A DNA stretch of 64,000 bases from the NCBI GenBank assembly GCA_008477525.1, contig SPDT01000007.1:6138001-6202000 (forward strand), given 5' to 3'. The notes beneath the pieces were generated by a model, which saw only the letters and a program-made list of their open reading frames with translations, ran no database searches and had not been told where the DNA came from. Shown here piece by piece: positions 36,501 through 45,755 of this stretch. Both the position numbers and the translations under genes were made by a program. Every line of letters starts with the position of its first letter. Position 1 is the first letter of the stretch. This DNA comes from Hypomyces perniciosus (Eukaryota; Ascomycota; Sordariomycetes; Hypocreales; Hypocreaceae).

Positions 36501-36876
36501 TCTCTGCCAGCTGATCCTCCTCAGCGGCTGGGGAAATGCGGCTGCGATTTTGCTGATGTATTACCAAAGGACGAGAGGCCAATGTGGGCTGAAGTGCTTT
36601 GGACGTGCGTGTCTTTGATCGCCATGGGTTGACCCAGCCTGACTCTTTATTAAATGGACCACGCAATGAAGCGGAGAGCAGTAGTGGGACGCTTCCATCC
36701 AAATATCGCTGACCAGCAGCTTCGTATCTTCTCTTGCGAATCGCAGGATCATCGTAGTCCCCATCATCAGACCCTTCGTAGTAAACATCATCTGGTTCGC
36801 AGGTCGCCTCGCAATAGATGGTGTCTTCGTGCCAGTCAGGCGTCATGGTGTCTGGTATTGCATCAACGGTCGACAT
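33511..36876 (-). CDS. Large disordered fungal protein (protamine-P1-like annotation group), function unknown
   Basis: A single exon of 1121 aa. The start at 36876 (MSTVDAIPDTMTPDW) is preferred over an in-frame ATG 36 bp upstream because it gives the compact conserved-looking N-terminus. The first 90 residues (DDVYYEGSDDGDYDDP, KRRYEAAGQRYLDGSVPLLL, ASLRGPFNKESGWVNPWRSK) look conserved. The rest is low complexity: Ser, Asp and Glu rich, with basic patches such as PRSSKRRRSNES that may be nuclear signals. Short Pro-Trp motifs recur (VNPWRS, QSPWAG, QSPWVR, KNPWRSSINRRVSWAPLP, and the final QSPW). It shares an 800-bp divergent promoter with cdc11. No enzymatic domain was seen. Confidence 0.75.
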   Translation of the reverse strand: MSTVDAIPDTMTPDWHEDTIYCEATCEPDDVYYEGSDDGDYDDPAIRKRRYEAAGQRYLDGSVPLLLSASLRGPFNKESGWVNPWRSKTRTSKALQPTLASRPLVIHQQNRSRISPAAEEDQLAETQDSLECHLPSPESLKQVPFTEAHPYLEEEELVLVQKWRNNIMPSAAAKDDFWAASPLPRSSKRRRSNESSWLKRIASKRRKTELMEEGSVKTPILQRSRTTGLDVPSSNISNRQPPPNESFHSAPEYLNTSAQKSIQRRKRDADGETNGDDELVSTLGASFSSASARLASPPKRISPRRKPSKVAGYQGKYSDDELSRDRMAAATLSSPVSQKGKLHSASQSQALDVQANLTHIATTKSSRHEETLSSSSPLSEARSSISSLSDAPLIDPLEETSSEEESHVLETQEDQSFCFKVLKSKTGDLGEHMAEVGSAPMSRENDDMSDTTSSLSSLDDMDEIQTMDDHVSQRSVEETREAVDEPKRSAPPEIVASDCGSTTFIPPTQDSEVIPDSAKVVDSKCEGSLESSLDESHVSMVQDVEEADQRVAQTEAVEEAHQPSSPDDDQRPVDAIGAENSSGSILSADSPSGDKTICTQSSGMLACATPSDIRQPIRRGSTTGNLDDSPVETPSASQDRRFSQFSLKSILNRYVSPLRMLSGLGVHSSPSSQQDTTMKKVADVDAADSTFHSQGVMDLDQQRSQCGSDETSTCSDAESLIADADEGNECATSSHDTGSSREPGSTTAEAVSPGAMAVPDKSTMQETPQKAPPSSSQQSPWAGSQMPRQVNLMDQALSGEEAACNTPEKVGDLVPSIPVDAQSPWVRDTENHLMRQNQTPLSFNKVDNISSWGSRENTAQPCPVEAVDNASQHSTHSGPARSSTPEPQFAFASFASFMTPSPERRSRRTNHSAWRTSDFGLPSTQSILASAMKNPWRSSINRRVSWAPLPNGQENVSDSPRLNTTPSFKRERERPGSPPPMTSLSELPASEDLRFRNHFTAIANRTDGTRHRILPTSSQQTLYRPEPLAMAEKFLAADDIGKPETTDVMQVDEQRENDLAQPEGEDTQDPMDIVEEMFNDMGDFLQTWDVDAELDEARRADQLQQGSTTARTGVNAQQSPW

Positions 36877-37678
36877 CGTGATATTCGTATGGATTACAGG
36901 CAAGAAAAACAACAGGTATTATCACAGTAGACTGGTCCCGTTGATGCTTGGATGGCGGCAAACACAGCCCCTGGCATAGAGGGCCAATCCACTGTCTGGG
37001 GCAATTTCAAGGTAACCAGGGTCCGTTCACGAAGCTGAGCTTGGGAGGTATCGCGCATCGCGTCTTCACGTGACTGCGTGTAAAGAGACTGTTTGGAATG
37101 ACATTTACCACAATGTTTATCCAACGACACGAAATGCAGCAAAGATATTACGGATATGATGACACAACCAGTTATTACAGGAAATGAAATACTTTTACTG
37201 CTTCAATCTATAACACTGCTGCCTTATTCTAACATGATCTTCAGACTTTCGCCCTGTTGAATCTCTGCCAGAGCCCATATACGCACGTGACGGGGCATCG
37301 TGCATATGGTCGGCACAGCAACCATGCCGGTCCAATCGTGACCCCTGCTTTGTTTGTATCTTTTTTACGTTTCAACCGCGCAAACGCGCATCAGGGTCTC
37401 GTGTGGTCATAACTTGCCTGTTTTTGGCTTCTTTTCAGCTTCATGTCTAAATTGTTAACCACGATATCTTGTGTCTCTTTGTTCCCCTTTTGCCGCACTG
37501 ATTGATCGAATCCGGCGCGACCTACGCGACCATTGTGCATAAAAAATAACGACGACAAAGCAAATTCGCGACCCCGCACACCACCCCTTGCAGAGCAAAC
37601 ATTCTTCCTTTACTCCGTATGGCGTGAGAGTATCATTGACATTCTTTTGCTTCCATCATCCTACCTCCAGGCCTCACA
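36877..37678. promoter_or_regulatory. Divergent promoter between the disordered-protein gene and cdc11
   Basis: An 802-bp spacer. Pyrimidine-rich sequence precedes the cdc11 ATG, and a TACTCCGTATGG motif lies near 37612. No gene in the spacer. Confidence 0.5.
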
Positions 37679-40600
37679 ATGGATCACGCCTGGCTGGACT
37701 CGCTTTCCGAGGACTGGGTCTCCCAGCCCGGAGCTGACAGCTCCGCAGCACAATTGCCCCCTCTGAACCTATCACCAACGAACGAAGCAGAGTCGCCTTC
37801 GCTAAGGCCTCCTAGTCGGATACCGCGCTGGACGCAGGGTGGCAAATCGTTCCCATCACCGACCGACAAAAACATGACCATTTTGAGCGAGCGCAGCACG
37901 AACGACATCAATATTTCACGGCAGCGATTATCCTCCAGAGTACCACATGAGCGCAAAGTATCGCGAGGCGGAATTTCTGGCCGCTCTGTTTCCACCGGCA
38001 CCATTGGATCGGTTGTCCATAACACGGTAGAGCAGCGAAATTCTCCAACGAGTGGAAAGTCGCAGACACCTGAATGGAAGCGACGCTTGGTTTATGGGGA
38101 TGTTCAGTATGGGGAGCAGCGCGACCTTTTCTGCTCAGCCGCAGTTGGATTGCAGGATATGTTCAAGCCACCACCGCCAACTGAGGGCGGTGCAAACCGC
38201 GATGATGTCAGCGAATTGCACGAAACAACCATGCCATCAAGTCCACCGCTGCATCGCAATCTCCCAGACCTTGGCATTGACGAACATCTACATTTGGATT
38301 CGGAGGAAGAAGTCGAGTACCCCGACCAAGTAACGCCGAGTCCCAGTCCTAGGAGATTACAGAGAGAGGTCAAGTACAAGCGGAATATCGACGATTCATT
38401 CAATTCATCTATGATTAGTAACGGCAGCATACGACAATATGTGGCGCCAGCGCAGCCGCATAATGACAGCATATATCGAGACACAAGCTGTTTGAGTGTT
38501 CCTTCTCAAGCGGGCGATACGACGAGAAAAGTCAGCGGACAGAGCGATACCAGGAACGAGGATTTCAGCCCCATCCTGATTGGGAAGCACAGCGATGGCA
38601 CTGGAAAGGTAGGCTTTGCGCCACTTGAGATGCCTGCGGATCAGTTGCGACAACGACTTGAAAGGTTGCGTATCAATCAAATGCTCTTGGATTCGGAGAT
38701 TGATTCACAGACTTGTTTTGAAAATATTGCTGATGAGGCATCGTTCAACATCGAGACAACGGACGACTACGCACGAAATGGCGGATTTATCAACGTGCGC
38801 CGAGGAGGGAGGTCAGATGAAGGATCCTTTCGCCACAGGGTATTGAGTCCCGACTCAGGTGTCGACTCATCTGAAATGTTGCCGGAGGAATCCTTGCAAG
38901 CTAGCACGCCCAAGCAATTCCCTACAGTAAGGACGGTACAGACGAATCCATATCAGGGCAACAGCCTCCAAAGCCCAGCGATGCCTCGAGCCCCCTTCCC
39001 AAGTCCTGACAGGCGCCAAATTCGAAATACTGCGTCTGGCCAATCTAATGGCAGTCCGCTGAAGCTGTTTGGTCCGTACGACACCTTTACCAACCAAACA
39101 TTGCTTCGACGTATCAGCCAATTTGAGGAGGGAATGTCTGGCAGAACCTCACGGCAATCGTCAGTTCCCATTACCCAGGGGGAATTGGGTCGTCACATGT
39201 CACGGCAACACTCCCCGATGCCTATGTCGAGGTCCGTTAGTCAGTTTGGCATTGGTGAGTTGGAAGGTTTCGAGTTTACGGGCGACTTGTCACAGGCGTC
39301 AGTTGACGACTCTGTTTTCCCTGGCAAGGAAAACTTATCTCCCAAACCCCGCTCGACTGGCTTTTCTGCCCTCAAATTGCTGCCTCGCGAGCCATTTGCA
39401 GATCAAGAGTCTGAACTGCACGTCCGGAGAAGTCGCACCAAACCTCGTCCTGACTATACTGAAGATGTATCCACATCCAGCGAGATGTCTACCAGTTCTC
39501 TGAAACATGGGCTTCACAAGTCTGGGACACCAAAACGGGACAGCGGATCTGAGGGAAAACGACTAAGAAACTCTCCATCAAAGGACCCGACACCAAAGCG
39601 TCGGCGGACGCTTCATCGGTCTGACATTGCGTTTATGAATCAAGATCGGCTAGCTGCTATCGATTCTGCGCACCAACAAATCCAAAATGCCATTGCAAAA
39701 AATAAGGATGGCCCATCAGGCTCTATCAACCAGGCAAAACCCGAAGCCTTGGCCCGACGACCAATGCTACAACCTCAGAGCCCATCTTTTACTATGACAT
39801 CATCGCCCCTGCGCGAAGAGTACCCCATTACACAAACACAGCGGAGATCCTCTTATGGCGAATTAAGCACATCACCAACAAGCACTCCACAGAGTGAGGA
39901 CAAGCTTACTCTCCCAACCGAGGCAGAGCGAAAGCCCTCAATGCGCACTCAAGATTTTGTTGATCAAGCTGCCCAGATCATGGCTATGATTCGCAACCAG
40001 GTAAGCCAGCCCGGGTTGGCGAGCCTCGAGGAATCCGAAGCAGAAAGAACCGCGGACCAAGGTGATCCCACGGATGATGCGTCGGATGGATCAACCGCCG
40101 AGCCCCTTTCCCGACCACCCAGTCGGGAGGGAAAGCCTGTGCCAAAGTTCCCACAGCGCCAGGAAGACCCTGAGCTTGTGAAACGGCTCAGGAAATACCA
40201 GGAACTGAGTGATATGGGCGACATTATCTCTTCGTCTGTGCGATCAATGGGTCTTGCAAAGGATGCGATTCGAGCAGCGCAGGAAGTTGAGCGAATGATT
40301 GAGGAAAGCACACGGCTTCGATCAGATGGGCCGATGGCCACAGATGGTGAGGTCATCAGCGACATTCCTAATGTGCGCATCTCAATGAACCCTGAATCAA
40401 CTGCCACGTTGGGCAGCCCTATGCAGGACTTCCCTAGCAGCTCATCTAGCAGATCTACCAGTCAGACATATCCAACTGGATCATCCAGAGGCTCAGAATC
40501 GCGCAAAATCATCGTGCCCGAGAGCGTTTCGCACTTGATTCCTGACAGAATAGGGGGAATGTTCCTGGACAAGCAAAACAATATTTGGATCAAGAAGAAG

Positions 40601-43120
40601 GATGCGAGACCAGATACGGCATCCCATGTGGCGCCGTCTGATGATAGCGAAGATGATCCTTTTGCTAGCATCCCGGACCTGACGGTTGATATGACGAGGG
40701 AACTCCAACAGTTGAAGCTCAGCGTCGCCAATCATGAGGCTGCGGCTGATGATGACGAGCTCAGCTTTTTTGTGAGCCCAGTACAGACGCCGTTGCATAG
40801 GGGTTACACAACTTTGCCTGCTGACGAAGAGGCTCACCTTGACATGGCGGCGGAAGTAATCAGACAGATGGAGAAGCCAGAGTCTCGTTACCCTGTTATT
40901 GCAAAGGAGGAGGTGGAATCTAATGCGAATGTTCCTGATGATAGGGCCAGCAATCCCACGTCAACAACTCGGCGACGAAACATGACTATCTCGTTCTCTT
41001 CACCAATCGCCTCGTTTATCCATGATGTTGTCCCAGAAGACTTGGATAGTCTTGAAGACGACCCTGACCTTGGTGAAGCGATGAGGAGCGTTGGTGTCAC
41101 GCCATCTGGCTCACCCTCGCAAACTCCTACCGCTCAGCCCAGTCTGAGGAACAACGGTCAGATGCCGGTGCGGAGCAATCGTGGTGCACCACCCCTTGGC
41201 TCTGTACGTGGTTCAACCTTCATTCCTAGACCGGTATCGCGCATCGACGAACAAGATGAGGAGAGCACCGTCGAGATCCCTGTCTCGCATGAAAACGATC
41301 GTCAACTCAGCATCATTGGCGATAACACTCTCCTGAGCCACAAGTCGCCAGAGGGTCATACAAGTCTGGGATTCATCATAAACCAAACCCCAGGACGCAA
41401 TACTATTGCCATGAGAGCGGATGATAGCCTGCTCATTGGTCGCAATGTTGGAAGGCTTTCTCTGAGCCCACTTTCAGAGTTCACACTTCACAACGCGGAC
41501 CAGTCATTTGGGTTTGAAGTAAGCTATGTCATGAGTCACAGGCATATGGCTACGGGCGATGGCTCGAAGAAGGTGCTGTCCATGACGATACGAGACCTTG
41601 TGGATAAACTTGCCGAGGTTGAGCCACTGGAATCATACTGGGAGGATATGACAGAACTAGACTTGCATGACAAGCGGTTGACGAGTCTGCACATGCTGGA
41701 CGAATTTTGCGGCAAGGTTGTCACCTTGGATGCGTCGAAGAATGCGCTGGGACATCTTGAAGGCGTTCCCTCCTGCGTACGGCAACTCAAGGTGTCAAAC
41801 AACATGCTGACAGAGCTTACGTCGTGGGATCATCTCATGAATCTGCAATATGTGGACATTTCCGGCAATGAGGTTAAGAGCCTATCGGCACTGAAGAATC
41901 TGGTGCATTTGAGAAGTATCAGGGCAGACAATAATCAACTTACGAGCTTGGATGGATTGGATTCCCACGATGGTCTGCTCACGCTGAGAGCTCGGGATAA
42001 TCTCATTGAAGAGCTGGATTGTACCGTGATTAAGTTGGAAAGATTGACGGAGCTTGACTTGGCGGGCAACAAGATTAGCTCAGTTCGAAACCTGGAAGTC
42101 CTACCTGTCCTGACCCGGCTAAACATCTCAAAGAATCAACTCCAAACCGTTACATTTAGCAAAGTTAACAAGACATTGCGGCAACTGGACGTTAGCGATA
42201 ATGACCTCATGTCACTGGACATTCGACATCTGCCCAACTTGCAGACTCTCCACGCGGATAGGAACCGAATCCAAGAGTTGTCTGGTTTCCGCCACGCTCG
42301 AAGGATGGATAGCCTTTCGTTGCGAGAGCAACGAGGCGAGACACCTTTTGACCTCGACTTCTTGACGAGTGCATGTGAGATTCGAAAGTTGTTTCTGTCT
42401 GGTAACTATTTGGGTTCATTCAAGCCGCGAGCGGATTTTCTCAACCTGCAGCTTCTGGAGCTTGCAAACTGTGGGTTGCAGAATCTGCCTGATGAACTGG
42501 GGCAGTTGATGCCAAACCTCCGGGCATTGAATCTTAACTTCAATGCGATATCCAACCTGTCACCGCTGCGCTTCATTCCACGGCTGAAGAAGCTACTCGT
42601 GGCTGGGAATAGACTTGCAGACTCGACCTCGGTGACTGAGCTTCTGACCGAGTTCCCTCACCTCACCCAGCTAGATCTAAGGGATAACCCAATAACACAA
42701 GGGTTTTATCCTCCTGTGCAGTTGCTGGTCACTGCAGATAGAGTTGGGTGTGCAGATCCATTCACATTGCCGGATGCTGAGACGGAGAGAGACGTGACAT
42801 TTGCGAAGCGACTAGACGAGGCGACCAAGCTACGGCGCCGCCTTCATGAGGTCGTTTTTGTTGCTAGTTGCAAACGCCTTCGAAAACTGGACGGCCTATC
42901 CATCAACCGTAACGACGTGCTTGCCCGAGACTCCCTGTTACAGACTCTTATTGACGAGGGACTTGTTCCAGAGCTTGAGGATACTTTGGTGGCAGAATCG
43001 GAATCGATGCCGCAGCCTAAGGTGGCGACGCCAGAAGCCGACGCAGCCAGGGGGACGACAGACCACGAGGACGAGGAGCCGCAAAGCAGCCGTTGGTATG
43101 CCGAAGACAGCTTTGCTTAA
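37679..43120 (+). CDS. cdc11: Septation initiation network scaffold Cdc11/SepK (Nud1 family)
   Basis: Spindle-pole-body scaffold that recruits septation/mitotic-exit kinases and GTPase components. One exon, 1813 aa. The N-terminus MDHAWLDSLSEDWVSQPG matches fungal Cdc11/SepK. A long Ser/Pro-rich disordered region of about 1,300 residues follows, with many S/T-P sites fit for CDK. From about residue 1310 a leucine-rich-repeat domain appears: ELDLHDKRLTSLHMLDEF, TLDASKNALGHLEGV, YVDISGNEVKSLSALKNL, ELDLAGNKISSVRNLEVL, RLNISKNQLQ, ALNLNFNAISNLSPLRFIP, with a cap region RLRKLDGLSINRND. Nud1/centriolin homologues have this same disordered plus LRR layout. No intron needed. Confidence 0.94.
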   Translation: MDHAWLDSLSEDWVSQPGADSSAAQLPPLNLSPTNEAESPSLRPPSRIPRWTQGGKSFPSPTDKNMTILSERSTNDINISRQRLSSRVPHERKVSRGGISGRSVSTGTIGSVVHNTVEQRNSPTSGKSQTPEWKRRLVYGDVQYGEQRDLFCSAAVGLQDMFKPPPPTEGGANRDDVSELHETTMPSSPPLHRNLPDLGIDEHLHLDSEEEVEYPDQVTPSPSPRRLQREVKYKRNIDDSFNSSMISNGSIRQYVAPAQPHNDSIYRDTSCLSVPSQAGDTTRKVSGQSDTRNEDFSPILIGKHSDGTGKVGFAPLEMPADQLRQRLERLRINQMLLDSEIDSQTCFENIADEASFNIETTDDYARNGGFINVRRGGRSDEGSFRHRVLSPDSGVDSSEMLPEESLQASTPKQFPTVRTVQTNPYQGNSLQSPAMPRAPFPSPDRRQIRNTASGQSNGSPLKLFGPYDTFTNQTLLRRISQFEEGMSGRTSRQSSVPITQGELGRHMSRQHSPMPMSRSVSQFGIGELEGFEFTGDLSQASVDDSVFPGKENLSPKPRSTGFSALKLLPREPFADQESELHVRRSRTKPRPDYTEDVSTSSEMSTSSLKHGLHKSGTPKRDSGSEGKRLRNSPSKDPTPKRRRTLHRSDIAFMNQDRLAAIDSAHQQIQNAIAKNKDGPSGSINQAKPEALARRPMLQPQSPSFTMTSSPLREEYPITQTQRRSSYGELSTSPTSTPQSEDKLTLPTEAERKPSMRTQDFVDQAAQIMAMIRNQVSQPGLASLEESEAERTADQGDPTDDASDGSTAEPLSRPPSREGKPVPKFPQRQEDPELVKRLRKYQELSDMGDIISSSVRSMGLAKDAIRAAQEVERMIEESTRLRSDGPMATDGEVISDIPNVRISMNPESTATLGSPMQDFPSSSSSRSTSQTYPTGSSRGSESRKIIVPESVSHLIPDRIGGMFLDKQNNIWIKKKDARPDTASHVAPSDDSEDDPFASIPDLTVDMTRELQQLKLSVANHEAAADDDELSFFVSPVQTPLHRGYTTLPADEEAHLDMAAEVIRQMEKPESRYPVIAKEEVESNANVPDDRASNPTSTTRRRNMTISFSSPIASFIHDVVPEDLDSLEDDPDLGEAMRSVGVTPSGSPSQTPTAQPSLRNNGQMPVRSNRGAPPLGSVRGSTFIPRPVSRIDEQDEESTVEIPVSHENDRQLSIIGDNTLLSHKSPEGHTSLGFIINQTPGRNTIAMRADDSLLIGRNVGRLSLSPLSEFTLHNADQSFGFEVSYVMSHRHMATGDGSKKVLSMTIRDLVDKLAEVEPLESYWEDMTELDLHDKRLTSLHMLDEFCGKVVTLDASKNALGHLEGVPSCVRQLKVSNNMLTELTSWDHLMNLQYVDISGNEVKSLSALKNLVHLRSIRADNNQLTSLDGLDSHDGLLTLRARDNLIEELDCTVIKLERLTELDLAGNKISSVRNLEVLPVLTRLNISKNQLQTVTFSKVNKTLRQLDVSDNDLMSLDIRHLPNLQTLHADRNRIQELSGFRHARRMDSLSLREQRGETPFDLDFLTSACEIRKLFLSGNYLGSFKPRADFLNLQLLELANCGLQNLPDELGQLMPNLRALNLNFNAISNLSPLRFIPRLKKLLVAGNRLADSTSVTELLTEFPHLTQLDLRDNPITQGFYPPVQLLVTADRVGCADPFTLPDAETERDVTFAKRLDEATKLRRRLHEVVFVASCKRLRKLDGLSINRNDVLARDSLLQTLIDEGLVPELEDTLVAESESMPQPKVATPEADAARGTTDHEDEEPQSSRWYAEDSFA

Positions 43121-43944
43121 GGGGCAAAGTGCAGAAGAGAATGAATGATGTTAATGTGTTTGTTGTATTGGCGTTAAAAAATTACAGTAATGACTTGTCT
43201 TGGATCAAATGCATGGCATGCATGGCTTCTAGGTGGAAGCTCAGGTGGGACGGAGTTTTTGGAATGTTGGTATATCAAGGGCAGGAATTTGGTGCTGCGG
43301 GCTTGCACTTTTCGCTTCTCTGAGTTTAGTTTTCGGACGCAATAGGGTGTATGAGTAGGGTGTAGATTGTATCAATTCCAAGGTCATCGTCAGCCGTGAA
43401 GGCTGTATTTTACGTTGAAGTCTCGACCTTTGATCCAAGTGATGACTGTGTGCTGCATGATCTACTATCTCCTAGCTACTCTACACATGTTACAGGAGAA
43501 TCACGGGGTGACACGGGGTCTCGGACTATGAATCATATCGAGGGCACGACTCAGGAACAGGGAGAGTAAAAGGGATATGCAAGTTTAAGGGCAAGTTGCA
43601 TCTGTACAAGAGCCCACTTTAGCAATGAGGAGCATGAGGGAACACAAGACATAGAGACGGGATTTCAGGCGAAGATGCGGAGTATTGTCTAACTGATTCG
43701 ATGAATCTGAAACCATGGACTCAAATTCTGTGACAGGTCTTCAGTGAAGGGAGGGAGGGCCTGTGGGCTGCTTCAGCTTTCCAACAAGCTCATACATAGT
43801 ACTAAAATGACTAGTAGTTGTATTTCGTGATTTGTTACTTCGCTCAGTGTAAGAATCATGTCAGGTTTCTGGCCGCCTGACGTGCATCCAGCGTTAGCGT
43901 CCATAAGAGAAGTGCCAACACACCATCTGACAAGTACAAGTCTA

Positions 43945-43963
43945 ATATATATATATATATATA
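43945..43963. repeat. (AT)n microsatellite
   Basis: Uninterrupted TA/AT dinucleotide run in intergenic DNA. Confidence 0.9.
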
Positions 43964-45601
43964 GTATATGGTTAATTGGCAGACGCGAAAGAGGCGCCCG
44001 AGCTGCATGCCAGTCAGGCAAGCAGCTGCGCGACATCGCTAGCTGTATGGACTCATGGAGTAACGATGACGCCGACATGAGCGCGTTCGTTTGTTGCCAC
44101 TCGAGTCTCGACCCAAGTGTGGCTTTTGCTTTTGCTATTGTATTGTTTACATAGAGTAATCCATAGTAATGAGGGTTATCTGCGGTAATCATAATAGTTA
44201 GCTGTGGTAATATATGCATCCTTCATCCGCCCATCTTTTGGAGCGCATCTGACAAAGCCGAGGAGATTTGACGCCGTCCTCAGCCCGAACGGCGCTTCCA
44301 TACATTCCATCAGGAAGGGCGCTTTCTGATTCTTATCCCATGTGATGCCAGCTTGTCAATATACACCCCTGTCTCGGCTTACTGGGATAAGGGGATATGG
44401 ACTGGGAACTCGTTGAAATGAGGTGGTCATAAGGCTCCCTTCTAAACGACCCATAGTAGTAGTACTACTATTTGACGAGTCCAAGAACACAAGAGCCCGC
44501 TTCCCTGTGTCTTGAGCTCGGCGGACTCTGATATGTTGCCGTTCCCTAGCGTAGGTAGAGTCTGTAAGACATCTCCCCATCTCACCTTCAAACCAGTACG
44601 TGCATATTACAATATTCCCCGCCTTATGAGGCAGCTTGGCGACCTCGGTATTGTTACGATCATGACCTCTGCAATCGAAATCCCTAGGGCTCGAAAGTGG
44701 CTTTTGATAATGTGAAAGAGAGGTTCCAACATACTTTCCAGCACGTCTCCGTTTCCTGGCTCGTAGAAGGCATCCGGGTCGGCTCAAAGGTCAAAGGTCA
44801 AAACCATGTGTTGAGGAGGTGTATTAACTGGGGACACCATGTTGGGATATTTGTGAAGCTATTGAAAGAAGGGTGTCAGTCCGTTGAAGGAGCTAGCTTG
44901 AAAATTTAGTTAAATGTTAATATAAGAAAAAAGCCAATAGTACTGCATAGTATATCATATTATGTCTTTCTTTTAATGAGCCGCTGCTAATGGATGCTAT
45001 TATTACTACCTACCTTTACGAAGTAGGTAGCAGGTTGCCGATTTGCGGAGTGGCATCACCAGTACTCCGTATGTAATCCCAGCTTAGGGCCAGATGACAG
45101 ATGACAGCAGATCAATATCCCAACATCTGGGACAACACAGATACCTAGATATCCTACGGACCAGAACGTACTAGCCCCCATTCTAGCTGTGGCAGCCTGG
45201 AATCTGGGCATCTGGAAATCTGGCCTTGGTATGTACTCCGTATACCACTACTATATGTACGAAGTACTAATACTATGGATTAATCCCTGACGATGCGCCC
45301 TTGTCGCACACACCCACACCCACTGTAACCCTCTGTAACCCTCTGGTGACATCCCTTGTATTCAACCCTGCTACTTCTTCTTCCTCCTTCATACTGCAAC
45401 ACAACAAAGCCATCGCAACACCACACGCAAACACTCAGTTAGAAACCGCGTCCATTCCTTCGCCACGATAAGCAAAATTAACATCGGCTTGCGGGCGCGG
45501 CGCGGAGACAACAGGCAAACCCACGCTCTCTGCTCTGTCTCTGTCTCCCGCTATGCCCCTCCGCTGCTCTTACTGCTGCTCCAAATAGGGCCCATTTCTT
45601 C

Positions 45602-45654
45602 GTCTCCCCTCTCTCTCTCCCTCTCCCTCTCTCTCCCTCTCTCTCTCTTCTCTT
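45602..45654. repeat. Polypyrimidine (CT/CCCTCT) microsatellite upstream of the TBC gene
   Basis: About 50 bp of CT-only repeats roughly 100 bp before the start codon. CT-rich leaders near transcription starts are common in filamentous fungi, so it may be part of the core promoter or 5' UTR. Confidence 0.8.
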
Positions 45655-45755
45655 GAGAGCCAGGCGGCCATCTCAACAAAGACTCAACGCCACGGGCCGT
45701 ATTCGACGACGATCCAACAGACATCCTCCCGCCTGCGCGACAAGACAGCGAGAGA

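Larger units (their letters stand above)
43121..45755. other. Intergenic region between cdc11 and the TBC gene
   Basis: About 2.6 kb without a recognised gene. It holds an (AT)n run at 43945-43963, ACTCCGTA motifs near 45065 and 45235, a GTACGAAGTAC copy near 45258, and a long CT microsatellite in the probable 5' UTR of the TBC gene. Confidence 0.5.
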
